DNA of 64,000 nt from Niastella vici (GTDB lineage Bacteria > Bacteroidota > Bacteroidia > Chitinophagales > Chitinophagaceae): positions 1-64,000 of the forward strand of contig NZ_LVYD01000068.1 in NCBI RefSeq assembly GCF_002077945.1, given 5' to 3'. The notes under the pieces were generated by a model. That model searched no databases. It was not told where the DNA came from and worked only from the letters and a program-made list of their open reading frames with translations. Both the position numbers and the translations under genes were made by a program. This document shows positions 34,942 through 44,396 of the stretch, in pieces (the stretch's first letter is position 1; each line of letters begins with the position of its first letter).

Positions 34942-37900
34942 ATGCGTGTATGCCGTTTGAACCCTAACTGGATATCGAAGATCTGTTTATCCCGTACTTT
35001 TCTGCCATTGTTTCTGATAACCATCAGTTGTATTGCCGTACAGGCCCAGGCGCCTTCAATAACGTCCTTCACGCCCAATCCCGTTTGCCAGGGAAGCACT
35101 ATCACCATAACCGGCGCCAATTTTACAAATGTCAGTGCCGTGACATGCGGTAATCTCAATGCTGCCAGTTTTACCGTTAATGATGCCAACACCATTACTG
35201 CAGTGATCGCTGACTTAGCAACAAGCGGTTCCGTAACGGTAACCAACCCATCGGGTACGGTTACCAGTTCGGGAACGTTAAACATTTTATCGGCACCCAA
35301 ACCCGATTTAACTGATGTGGGTAATCCAAATGCGCCTTTTACGAATTGCAATGGTAACGCCACCTATGTGCTCAGGGTAAGCAATAGCTCTTTAGCTACA
35401 GGTTCTGGCAATGCATATCAAATAAACTGGGGCGATAATACAGCGCCTTTTTCAGCAACCGACTGGGCGCCCAATGCGCAAACAACACATACCTATATGG
35501 CACAGGGTTATTTTACGATAACCATTACCATTACACCGCAAAACGGTTGTACCAAAAGCACTACCTACCAGTTTTACAATGGACAGAACCCATTGGCCAG
35601 CTTTACCACTTCGGCGTCAACTACGGGTTTATGCATTCCGGCAACGGTTGAATTTGTTATTGGCAACTGGTTTAATAATTCAGCGGGCACTACCTATAAG
35701 GTAATTTTTGGCGATGGCACCCCCAGTGTCACTTTACAGCATCCACTGAACACCGCCAATACTGTGCAGTTATTATCGCATATTTACAATACTTCGTCAT
35801 GTCCTGGTGCAGTTGATTATACAGCGAGGTTAGAAGCAAACAATGGCTGTTTTACTACTACCTATACCCTGAACCAGATCATTATAAGAAAAAAGCCTGT
35901 CGCCAATTTCAGTTTCAATCCTTCGCCGGCCTGTGTAAACAGTGCAATATGTTTCACTAATCAAACAACAAATGGTTATAGTGGCAACTCCTCCTGTAAT
36001 ACGAACGCCACCTTCAGCTGGGATTTTGGCGATGGAACAACCTCCACGGCGCCAACGCCGCCCTGTCATACCTATGCAGCACCCGGTAATTATACGGTTG
36101 TATTATCTGCAGCCAATGCAGCTTGTGGTAGCGATGCGATCTCAAAAACAGTTATCGTGGTTGCGCCATCGCCGCCGCCTGTCGTGGTTAGTCCGGTTGT
36201 GTATTGCCAGGGAAAGATTGCTACCCAACTTACAGCCACCGGCACTAATTTGTTGTGGTATACGAGTGCTACGGGTGGAACCGGATCGCCAACGGCGCCC
36301 ACACCTTCAACCATTACTGCTGGCAGTACAACCTATTATGTAAGCCAGCAATTACCCAACAGTTGTGAAAGTGCACGGGTACCTATTGTAGTTACAGTGA
36401 ATGCTTCGCCTGCAGCGCCCGCCGCCACTACGCCGGTGCTGCTTTGTCAAAATCAAACGGCTGCGCCGCTTACTGCTTCGGGAACCGGTTTGTTATGGTA
36501 TAATGGGGCAACCGGTGGTACGGGTTCTGCTATGCCGCCCACGCCTGGTACGGCCAATGTAGGAAATACAAATTTTTATGTGAGTCAAACGGTGAATGGT
36601 TGCGAAGGTCCACGGGCGGTGATAGCGGTTTCGGTTAGTGCATTACCGGGGGCGCCTGCGGTTTCTTCCCCAATAAATTATTGCCAGAACCAGCCGGCCC
36701 CTGTGCTGACCGCAACGGGAACCGGTTTGTTATGGTATAATGCAGCAACCGGTGGTACGGGTTCTGCAACGCCGCCAACACCTTCAACGGCTACACCGGG
36801 CAGTACTACGTATTATGTAAGTCAAACCACTTCCTGTGGCGAAGGACCCAGAGCTTCTATAACTGTAAATGTGAACGCCAGCCCATCTGCTGCTATCAGT
36901 TATACACCTACGGTGCTTTGTAATGTGGCGAATACGCCCACAACGCCAAACCCGCCAATAGCGGTTACACAAACCGGCAGCGCTGGCGGTACGTATTCGG
37001 TGTCGCCGGCTGGTTTATCAATTAATACAACAACCGGGGAGATCAATCCTTCCGGGGCTACACCGGGCAATTACACCATTCGATATACTGTGCCCGGTAC
37101 GGGCGGTTGTACCAACTTTGTAGCTACTGCAACTGTTTCCGTGAGCGGCACTCCTAATGCATCCATCAGTTACCCCGGTATCTGCACTTCTGATAATCCG
37201 GTAAGGGTAGCGCTTACAGGAACTGCTGGCGGTTCTTTTTCTGCTCCCGGCGGGTTAACGATAGATCAAACCACCGGCACCATTACGCCTGCCAGCAGTA
37301 CGGCTGGCACCTATACCGTAACGTATTCTGTTTTGCCTTCGCCTCCCTGCCCTGGTTTTACTACCAACACTTCTGTTACCGTAAGCCAGGCGCCTTCGGC
37401 TGCCATTAGTTACAGCACGGCTACACTTTGTAATGTGGTTAATACTGTTACAACACCAAATGGTCCGGTGTCTGTAACGCAAACGGGTACACCGGGTGGT
37501 ACATATTCGGTTTCGCCGGCTGGTTTATCAATTAATACAACAACCGGGGACATCAATCCTTCCGGGGCTACACCGGGTAATTACACCATTCGATATACTG
37601 TGCCCGGTACGGGCGGTTGTACCAACTTTGTAGCTACTGCAACTGTTTCCGTGAGCGGCACTCCTAATGCATCCATCAGTTACCCCGGTATCTGCACTTC
37701 TGATAATCCGGTAAGGGTAGCGCTTACAGGAACTGCTGGCGGTTCTTTTTCTGCTCCCGGCGGGTTAACGATAGATCAAACCACCGGCACCATTACGCCT
37801 GCCAGCAGTACGGCTGGCACCTATACCGTAACGTATTCTGTTTTGCCTTCGCCTCCCTGCCCTGGTTTTACTACCAACACTTCTGTTACCGTAAGCCAGG

Positions 37901-40854
37901 CGCCTTCGGCTGCCATTAGTTACAGCACGGCTACACTTTGTAATGTGGTTAATACTGTTACAACACCAAATGGTCCGGTGTCTGTAACGCAAACGGGTAC
38001 ACCGGGTGGTACATATTCGGTTTCGCCGGCTGGTTTATCAATTAATACAACAACCGGGGACATCAATCCTTCCGGGGCTACACCGGGTAATTACACCATT
38101 CGATATACTGTGCCCGGTACGGGCGGTTGTACCAACTTTGTAGCTACTGCAACTGTTTCCGTGAGCGGCACTCCTAATGCATCCATCAGTTACCCCGGTA
38201 TCTGCACTTCTGATAATCCGGTAAGGGTAGCGCTTACAGGAACTGCTGGCGGTTCTTTTTCTGCTCCCGGCGGGTTAACGATAGATCAAACCACCGGCAC
38301 CATTACGCCTGCCAGCAGTACGGCTGGCACCTATACCGTAACGTATTCTGTTTTGCCTTCGCCTCCCTGCCCTGGTTTTACTACCAACACTTCTGTTACC
38401 GTAAGCCAGGCGCCTTCGGCTGCCATTAGTTACAGCACGGCTACACTTTGTAATGTGGTTAATACTGTTACAACACCAAATGGTCCGGTGTCTGTAACGC
38501 AAACGGGTACACCGGGTGGTACATATTCGGTTTCGCCGGCCGGGTTGTCAATTAATGCTGCAACTGGTGCCATTAATCCTTCAGGTGCTACGGCCGGCGT
38601 CTATACCATAAAATATTCGATCCCCGGCTCGGGTAGTTGCACTGCATATGCTATAACAACAACTGTTACTGTGAATGCAACCCCAGTTGCTACTATACAG
38701 TATCCGGGATCGCCCTATTGTAGAGGTAATAATACGCCGCAACGGGTTAATTTATCTGGCACCACGGGTGGCGCATTTAGCGCCGGTGCGGGTTTGTCAA
38801 TTAATTCATCAACTGGTGAAATCAATGCTTCACTCAGTACACCCGGCGTGTATACAGTAACATATACTATTGCCGCAGCACCACCTTGTCCGGGTTTTGT
38901 AACAACTACTACTGTGCAGATAGATGATAGTCCGGTCATAACATTCCCTGCAGCTACGCAAGCTATTTGTTCGGGCGGCACGGCCCTTTTTACGCCTTCT
39001 TCAACAGTGCCCAATACTACGTATAACTGGCGGGTCACAACGCCGTTACCAGCCAATGTATCGGGCATAAGCACTGGCAGTGCTGGTGGCGCTAACCCCA
39101 TACTATCTCTATCGTTTACAAATACCGGCACCACCAGTCAAACGCTTACCATTCAGGTAACGCCGGTTAATCCGGGGCAAAATCCATGTCCGGGTACGCC
39201 CTATACGTTAACGCTGATCGTAAACCCTATTCCGCCTGCACCGGTTATCGATACCCTGCACCTGTGCATGGGTACGCCGCCTGTTGCATTGAGTATTTCA
39301 TCATTGCCAGGCACTACCATTAAATGGTACGATCAAAATCAGGTATTATTGAACGCCGCTCCCGTTATCAATACTACCAATCCTGCTTTACTTACCTATT
39401 ATGTGAGCCAGTCGTATGCCAGTGGTTGCGAAAGCCCGAAGTCAAAAGCTGTTGCCATGGTGCATCCCACGCCGGTAATTGTTGGTTCGTTGTACAGGGA
39501 TCCAACTGCCTGTGGCATTCCATCGGGTTCCATTGTATTAGACCTGCTCGATCTGAATAACAATCCCATTCCCAATGTGCCGGTAACCGTGTATTATACA
39601 AAATTTCAAACCCCGCTTACATATACGGGTAATACCGATGCCAAAGGAAAGGTCACCATCCCTTTAACGGCTGGCACCTATTCGGGTATCTCCGTTGAAA
39701 CGTATGGCTGCTCATCACAAAAAATTGCTCCTGTATTTGTGTTGAAAGATCCTTCGCCACCAGCACAACCGGTGGCGGGGTATAACCCGCCGGTCTGCAG
39801 TGGAACGCCATTGACCCTTACTGCGTTGTCGCCCACAAGCACCGTGGCCGGACCTATAGATTATGTGTGGGCCGGTCATGCGTTTGGACCAACACCCGAT
39901 ACCGTTAAAAATACCTCCATCACTTTCTCTTCGGCATCCGTTGCCGATGCCGGCACTTATGTGGTGTATGCAACGCAGAACAATTGTATTTCGTTGGCAA
40001 CGAGTTTGCTGGTCGAAATAAAACAAGCGCCCTCAAAACCAGTGATCGTTACCAGAACACCTTTATGCGTGGGCGATAATCTTTATTTGCAGGCTTATAG
40101 CTCCATACCCGGTGCGAACCCGGTATTGCAGTATGTATGGAGAGGACCGGGCACGGGTTTCCCGGTAAATGCGCCTATGGCCGGCATCAATAATGTAAAG
40201 GTGGCCGATGGTGGCATCTATTCCATAACGGTGAGCTCGCCCCAAACGGGTTGCAGCTCCACTTCCGATACTTTAATACAAATAGGAGGGTACCCAATTG
40301 TAAAATTTGCCCGGGATTCATTGGTATTGCCAACAGGTTATTTGTTGCCATTAACGCCTGCGGTCACCAATGCTGCTGACCCTGGTATTTTGCCTATGAA
40401 GATCTTTACATGGACACCCGCGGAGGACATAGCCTGCAATGATGCCGTGTGTGGTTCTCCGGTTGCTACCATTAAGAACAATACTTGCTTTATTGCAAAG
40501 GGCACCAACATCTATGGCTGCAGCGGTGCCGATACGCTTTGTGTGAAAGTATTTTGTAAGGAGTCGCAGGTGTTGATCGCTAATGCTTTCACGCCGCGTG
40601 GCGCGGTGCCTGAGAATACAAAGCTGGTCGTACGCGCCACCGGTATTGTATCGGTGAAGTCATTCCGGGTATTTAACCGTTGGGGGCGCATCGTTTTTGA
40701 AAAGAATAATTTCCCGCCCAACGATCCATCATTTGGCTGGGATGGACAGGTGAATGGCAAGCCAGGGGATACCGGTGTATACATTTATACAATTGATGTT
40801 ATGTGCGAGAATGGGGTGCCATATACATATAAGGGGAATGTTACATTACTTTAA
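34942..40854 (+). CDS. Giant repeat-containing T9SS type B cell-surface protein
   Basis: The ATG at 34942 gives 1970 residues; TTG at 34927 is possible. Signal region LSRTFLPLFLITISCIAVQAQ. Domains in order: IPT/TIG (ITSFTPNPVCQGSTITITGA), two PKD domains (INWGDN..., FSWDFGDGTTS), three Ig-like units with LLWYNGATGGTGS and YYVSQ, four ~170-residue double units (NASISYPGICTSDNPVRVAL ... SAAISYSTATLCNVVNTV), further Ig-like domains, then the CHU_C type B sorting domain (NAFTPRGAVPENTK, FNRWGRIVFEKNN, WDGQVNGKPGDTGVYIYTI). Probably an extracellular adhesin or structural protein exported by the type IX system. The PorP/SprF gene follows 11 bp later, a common pairing. Confidence 0.92.
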   Translation: MRVCRLNPNWISKICLSRTFLPLFLITISCIAVQAQAPSITSFTPNPVCQGSTITITGANFTNVSAVTCGNLNAASFTVNDANTITAVIADLATSGSVTVTNPSGTVTSSGTLNILSAPKPDLTDVGNPNAPFTNCNGNATYVLRVSNSSLATGSGNAYQINWGDNTAPFSATDWAPNAQTTHTYMAQGYFTITITITPQNGCTKSTTYQFYNGQNPLASFTTSASTTGLCIPATVEFVIGNWFNNSAGTTYKVIFGDGTPSVTLQHPLNTANTVQLLSHIYNTSSCPGAVDYTARLEANNGCFTTTYTLNQIIIRKKPVANFSFNPSPACVNSAICFTNQTTNGYSGNSSCNTNATFSWDFGDGTTSTAPTPPCHTYAAPGNYTVVLSAANAACGSDAISKTVIVVAPSPPPVVVSPVVYCQGKIATQLTATGTNLLWYTSATGGTGSPTAPTPSTITAGSTTYYVSQQLPNSCESARVPIVVTVNASPAAPAATTPVLLCQNQTAAPLTASGTGLLWYNGATGGTGSAMPPTPGTANVGNTNFYVSQTVNGCEGPRAVIAVSVSALPGAPAVSSPINYCQNQPAPVLTATGTGLLWYNAATGGTGSATPPTPSTATPGSTTYYVSQTTSCGEGPRASITVNVNASPSAAISYTPTVLCNVANTPTTPNPPIAVTQTGSAGGTYSVSPAGLSINTTTGEINPSGATPGNYTIRYTVPGTGGCTNFVATATVSVSGTPNASISYPGICTSDNPVRVALTGTAGGSFSAPGGLTIDQTTGTITPASSTAGTYTVTYSVLPSPPCPGFTTNTSVTVSQAPSAAISYSTATLCNVVNTVTTPNGPVSVTQTGTPGGTYSVSPAGLSINTTTGDINPSGATPGNYTIRYTVPGTGGCTNFVATATVSVSGTPNASISYPGICTSDNPVRVALTGTAGGSFSAPGGLTIDQTTGTITPASSTAGTYTVTYSVLPSPPCPGFTTNTSVTVSQAPSAAISYSTATLCNVVNTVTTPNGPVSVTQTGTPGGTYSVSPAGLSINTTTGDINPSGATPGNYTIRYTVPGTGGCTNFVATATVSVSGTPNASISYPGICTSDNPVRVALTGTAGGSFSAPGGLTIDQTTGTITPASSTAGTYTVTYSVLPSPPCPGFTTNTSVTVSQAPSAAISYSTATLCNVVNTVTTPNGPVSVTQTGTPGGTYSVSPAGLSINAATGAINPSGATAGVYTIKYSIPGSGSCTAYAITTTVTVNATPVATIQYPGSPYCRGNNTPQRVNLSGTTGGAFSAGAGLSINSSTGEINASLSTPGVYTVTYTIAAAPPCPGFVTTTTVQIDDSPVITFPAATQAICSGGTALFTPSSTVPNTTYNWRVTTPLPANVSGISTGSAGGANPILSLSFTNTGTTSQTLTIQVTPVNPGQNPCPGTPYTLTLIVNPIPPAPVIDTLHLCMGTPPVALSISSLPGTTIKWYDQNQVLLNAAPVINTTNPALLTYYVSQSYASGCESPKSKAVAMVHPTPVIVGSLYRDPTACGIPSGSIVLDLLDLNNNPIPNVPVTVYYTKFQTPLTYTGNTDAKGKVTIPLTAGTYSGISVETYGCSSQKIAPVFVLKDPSPPAQPVAGYNPPVCSGTPLTLTALSPTSTVAGPIDYVWAGHAFGPTPDTVKNTSITFSSASVADAGTYVVYATQNNCISLATSLLVEIKQAPSKPVIVTRTPLCVGDNLYLQAYSSIPGANPVLQYVWRGPGTGFPVNAPMAGINNVKVADGGIYSITVSSPQTGCSSTSDTLIQIGGYPIVKFARDSLVLPTGYLLPLTPAVTNAADPGILPMKIFTWTPAEDIACNDAVCGSPVATIKNNTCFIAKGTNIYGCSGADTLCVKVFCKESQVLIANAFTPRGAVPENTKLVVRATGIVSVKSFRVFNRWGRIVFEKNNFPPNDPSFGWDGQVNGKPGDTGVYIYTIDVMCENGVPYTYKGNVTLL
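37003..38540 (+). repeat. Three tandem 510-bp (170-codon) repeats, two identical
   Basis: Period 510 bp. Copies begin at about 37003, 37513 and 38023. From 37069 to 38540 I see no mismatch between positions 510 apart; the first copy differs only at 37041 and 37068 within its beginning. Diverged half-copies flank both sides. Confidence 0.9.
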
Positions 40855-40865
40855 AATATTTGTGT

Positions 40866-41927
40866 ATGAAACGGAATGGGAAGTTGCTTTTCATAGTCGT
40901 TCTATTGCAATCATCGTTTGACGGCTTTACACAGGATGTGGGGTTCTCCCAATTTTATGATCAACCGCTTTTGCGCAACCCGGCCTTGGCCGGTGTTTTT
41001 ACCGGTGATGTGCGGGTTACGGCCGCTTTCCGGAACCAATGGCAAAGCGTTACTATTCCTTACAGGAGCTATGCGCTGAATGCCGAGTTTAAAATGCCGG
41101 TACTGGGTGATAAAAACCTGACATGGGGAATGCAATTGATCAGGGATGTAGCAGGCACTTCGCAATTCAGTACCACGCAAATTTTACCGGCGGCCAACCT
41201 GAGTTTGCCGTTGAGCAGCGACCGGCCTGCTTATTTATCGTTTGCTGTGATGGGCGGTCTACTGCAACAGCGGTTCGACCCCACCAAGTTGGTGTTGAAC
41301 GATCAGTTTGTTTCGGGAAGCAATGGGAGTTTGAGCGTGTCACCCGCTTCGCGCCAGGTATTTGATAAAACGGATGTAAATTATTTCGATCTCTCAGCGG
41401 GTATAAGTTACAGCAGCGAGTTTGGCAACGATATAGAATATTTTGCCGGGGGCGCCCTGTTCCATCTTACAAAACCAGGGGTGGGGTTTTATAATGGCAA
41501 TGTTATTACCCGTAACCGCAAGCTCGCAATAAACGGCGGACTATCGGCCCCCACAAGTGAAACAGACAGGTTTATTATGTATGCAGATTATTTTAAACAA
41601 TTTGCAACAGGTTTTCAACCTGCGGGTAAGGGGTCGTTTCAATATGGGTTTATGTTCAGCCACGATCTTTTTGTGGAAGGTGATGTGCAAAAAACGATCA
41701 CGTTTGGCGTGTTGCATCGATTACAGGATGCGGTTATTCCTGTTGTAAAATTACAGATATCCAAATTTATAGTTGGTATGAGCTACGATGTTAACGTAAG
41801 CAAACTGGTGACAGCCTCTGCTTACCGCGGCGGGTTTGAGCTTACCATTTCTTACCGCGACCTGTTAAACATCCATAATAGTGATCTGCGGCAGGTAGAC
41901 TGCTGGGGCCCGCAATTTAAAAACTGA
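40866..41927 (+). CDS. PorP/SprF family type IX secretion membrane protein
   Basis: The ATG at 40866 gives 353 residues. Signal peptide (MKRNGKLLFIVVLLQSSFDGFTQ), then the family opening DVGFSQFYDQPLLRNPALAG, RVTAAFRNQWQSV and outer-membrane beta-barrel strands to the end (FIVGMSYDVNVSKL, GGFELTISYRDL). PorP/SprF proteins are outer-membrane components that attach to T9SS type B substrates and are typically encoded next to one, here the giant protein 11 bp upstream. It probably anchors or tethers that protein. Confidence 0.93.
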   Translation: MKRNGKLLFIVVLLQSSFDGFTQDVGFSQFYDQPLLRNPALAGVFTGDVRVTAAFRNQWQSVTIPYRSYALNAEFKMPVLGDKNLTWGMQLIRDVAGTSQFSTTQILPAANLSLPLSSDRPAYLSFAVMGGLLQQRFDPTKLVLNDQFVSGSNGSLSVSPASRQVFDKTDVNYFDLSAGISYSSEFGNDIEYFAGGALFHLTKPGVGFYNGNVITRNRKLAINGGLSAPTSETDRFIMYADYFKQFATGFQPAGKGSFQYGFMFSHDLFVEGDVQKTITFGVLHRLQDAVIPVVKLQISKFIVGMSYDVNVSKLVTASAYRGGFELTISYRDLLNIHNSDLRQVDCWGPQFKN

Positions 41928-41999
41928 GAACTGAATTATGACCCGGGCATGCTGCTTTTGGGATAAAAAAATTTCAGGGCTTCCAGATCGACACAGCTT

Positions 42000-42776
42000 C
42001 TAATTTATCTCAATCCACACCGGCGCATGGTCGCTTGATTTTTCCCAGCCCCGCACGTCGCGGTCAACACCTGCTGCATGCAGTCGTTTGGCTATTTCGG
42101 GATTTAATAAAAAATGATCGATGCGCAGCCCGGCATTTCGTTCGTAGGCATTGCGGAAATAATCCCAGAACGTATAGATGGTATCGTTAGGGTACAGTTT
42201 TCGGATAGCGTCTGTCCAACCCTGATCGACCAGCTTTTTAAATGCTGCACGGGTTTCCGGCCTGAACAAGGCATCGTTCACCCAGCGTTCGGGTTTATAC
42301 ACGTCTTTCTCTGTGGGCATCACATTATAATCGCCGGTTAAGATAACCGGTCTTTTCCCTTTCAACAGTCCGGCCGCATGTTGGGTCAGCCGTTCAAACC
42401 AGGCAAGCTTGTAATCGAACTTGGGCCCGGGAGCGGGGTTGCCATTGGGTAAATACAGGCAGCCGATGGTTACATTATTAATGGTAGCTTCAATATAACG
42501 GCTATGAACGTCTTCCGGATCGCCGGGAAGCCCTCTTTGCGTTTCTTCGGGTTGGCCGTATTTTGACAATATCGCTACGCCATTCCAGCTTTTTTGTCCA
42601 TGCCAGATAGCGTGATACCCCACGTCGAGTATGGCTTTTTCAGGAAATTTCTCCTGCGGCGCTTTCAGTTCCTGCAAACAAACCACATCGGGTGCGCTTT
42701 CCTGTAACCATCTTAATAGTACCGGCAGGCGGCCGTTGACCCCGTTCACATTATAAGTGGCAATTTTCATTTTCAT
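42000..42776 (-). CDS. xth: Exodeoxyribonuclease III
   Basis: 258 residues; a second ATG two codons in is also possible. Exonuclease III/AP endonuclease fold: KIATYNVNGVNGRLP, CLQELKAP (Mg-binding Glu), GVAILSKYG, LYLPNGN, LTGDYNVMPTEKDVY (Asp/Asn catalytic pair), RIDHFLLNP and the terminal KSSDHAPVWIEI (catalytic Asp-His). All motifs are intact and the length is normal. It acts in base-excision repair at abasic sites and 3' ends. Confidence 0.95.
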   Translation of the reverse strand: MKMKIATYNVNGVNGRLPVLLRWLQESAPDVVCLQELKAPQEKFPEKAILDVGYHAIWHGQKSWNGVAILSKYGQPEETQRGLPGDPEDVHSRYIEATINNVTIGCLYLPNGNPAPGPKFDYKLAWFERLTQHAAGLLKGKRPVILTGDYNVMPTEKDVYKPERWVNDALFRPETRAAFKKLVDQGWTDAIRKLYPNDTIYTFWDYFRNAYERNAGLRIDHFLLNPEIAKRLHAAGVDRDVRGWEKSSDHAPVWIEIN

Positions 42777-42907
42777 GTTCTACAATTCTACTGTACCTCG
42801 AATTTAGTGATTGTTCCAGCAATTTACACATATGCAGCAATCTTTATAATTCCCAGCCGCATCATGGAAAACGGGCCCGACCAAAACCTGAACCAAATTG
42901 ACCGGTT

Positions 42908-42943
42908 TTTGAACTCTCCCGAAAAGCACTCCCGTTAGTTTTG
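42908..42943 (+). promoter_or_regulatory. Candidate promoter of the pectinolytic operon
   Basis: TTTG (42908-42911) and TAGTTTTG (42936-42943, fits TAnnTTTG) lie 24 bp apart, ~85 bp before the polygalacturonase ATG. The spacing is slightly long. Confidence 0.4.
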
Positions 42944-42955
42944 TACTGCTTGCAA

Positions 42956-42988
42956 AACCATCAACAACAAGCCCGGGCTTTGATGGTT
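42956..42988 (+). promoter_or_regulatory. Leader palindrome upstream of the polygalacturonase gene
   Basis: AACCATCA (42956-42963) pairs with TGATGGTT (42981-42988), with an inner AGCCCGGGCT palindrome at 42970-42979. Lies between candidate promoter and start codon; may be an operator or a 5'-leader hairpin. Confidence 0.45.
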
Positions 42989-43026
42989 CGGTATCATTTA
43001 TAACAACCAACAAAAAACGATTACGT

Positions 43027-44346
43027 ATGAAAAAAACTATGGTAACGGTACCAATGGTTTGCCTCCTTATGGCAGCCTGTAGTAAAAAAGAGACGCCTTC
43101 CACTAACACCACCGACTCGCGAACACCCTCCACTGAATCAGTTTCTGTACCCAGCATTCCCGCCGGCACTTTTAACATCACCAGTTACGGCGCATCAACC
43201 GGTTCTTCCGATAATACAACGGCTGTGCTGAATGCAATAAATGCCGCTTCTGCAGCCGGGGGCGGAACCGTAGTGGTGCCTTCCGGAACATTTTTGTGTG
43301 GTCCGCTCAAATTAAAGAACAATGTAGGCTTACAGATCTCCAGTGGCGCCGTGCTGAAAGCATTGGCTTATGGAACTTATCCGGGTTCGGGTGGAACCGC
43401 AGACGTTGCATCATTTATAGACCTTACCGGCCTCACCAATGTTAAAGTGAGCGGCGCCGGAACCCTGGAAGGGCAGGGGGCTGCCTGGTGGAGCGCCTAC
43501 AACTCGACAAAAGCGTCTGGAAACGCCATTGCAAGGCCGGCCATGATCGGTTTTACCAGTGCCACTACTGTTGAAATTTCAGGTATCACCATTCAGAATG
43601 CACCCAACAGCCATATCAGTGTAAGCAAGAACAACAACAGTGTTACGATCTCAGGCGTTACGATCAGCTCGCCTTCCAATTCACCCAATACCGACGGCAT
43701 CGATACCTGGTCGCCCAATATTAATATCACCAATTGTACTATCAGTTGCGGTGATGATAATATTGCCATGAATAACAACAGTAAGTATGTGACCATTACC
43801 GGTTGTACGTTCGGGGCCGGACATGGCCTGTCGATTGGCAGTTATACGGCCAACATCGATCACATAACCGTTGATAATTGTACTTTTAACGGTACAGGTA
43901 ATGGCATCCGCATGAAATCGAACCGCACCCGCAGTGGCACCGTGCAATATCTCACCTATACAAACCTGACGATGACCAATGTGCCCACGCCCTTTTTTAT
44001 GTGTGAATATTATCCCGATAATACGATCCCTTCGAGCCCAACAGCAGATGCAGCGCAAACAGTAACCACTACCACGCCGGTATGGAAACATATGACCTTC
44101 AAAAATATTACGGCAACAGGCGCCACCAGGGCCGGGTTTTTATGGGCCGTGCCGGAAAAACCCATGGGCGACCTGGTTTTTGACAATGTAAAAATTACTG
44201 CCTCCACCGGCATGACGGCTAACTATATTAATGGGGCTTCTTTTATAAACGGGTCAAAGATTACGGTGTCCAGCGGCAATGCATTTGTGAGTACCTATTC
44301 TTCAACGATCACCGGCATTAATTTAACCACAGGCGCCGCGCAATAA
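43027..44346 (+). CDS. Polygalacturonase-type glycoside hydrolase family 28 (lipoprotein)
   Basis: 439 residues. Lipoprotein signal MKKTMVTVPMVCLLMAACSK (lipobox ends at Cys18), so it is anchored to a membrane, often the cell surface in this phylum. Right-handed beta-helix with the four GH28 catalytic landmarks: NTDGIDTW (~220), CGDDNIAM (~241), GHGLSIGSY (~264) and RMKSN (~294, the RIK site). It hydrolyses the alpha-1,4-galacturonan backbone of pectin. The pectinesterase gene follows by 50 bp, and de-esterification by that enzyme would expose substrate for this one. Confidence 0.94.
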   Translation: MKKTMVTVPMVCLLMAACSKKETPSTNTTDSRTPSTESVSVPSIPAGTFNITSYGASTGSSDNTTAVLNAINAASAAGGGTVVVPSGTFLCGPLKLKNNVGLQISSGAVLKALAYGTYPGSGGTADVASFIDLTGLTNVKVSGAGTLEGQGAAWWSAYNSTKASGNAIARPAMIGFTSATTVEISGITIQNAPNSHISVSKNNNSVTISGVTISSPSNSPNTDGIDTWSPNINITNCTISCGDDNIAMNNNSKYVTITGCTFGAGHGLSIGSYTANIDHITVDNCTFNGTGNGIRMKSNRTRSGTVQYLTYTNLTMTNVPTPFFMCEYYPDNTIPSSPTADAAQTVTTTTPVWKHMTFKNITATGATRAGFLWAVPEKPMGDLVFDNVKITASTGMTANYINGASFINGSKITVSSGNAFVSTYSSTITGINLTTGAAQ

Positions 44347-44396
44347 TTCCTTTTGCTGATACTACAACCATTTTTTTACCATAAAACCAATCAACC

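Noticed and set aside
37255-38502. Three identical antisense frames of 75 codons
   Set aside because: They are shadows of the 510-bp repeats in the giant protein, rich in Arg/Gly/Ser as expected of antisense frames.
37003-38540. CRISPR-like array suspicion from the regular repeats
   Set aside because: The unit is 510 bp, in frame and coding, with no short repeats and spacers and no cas genes in the window.
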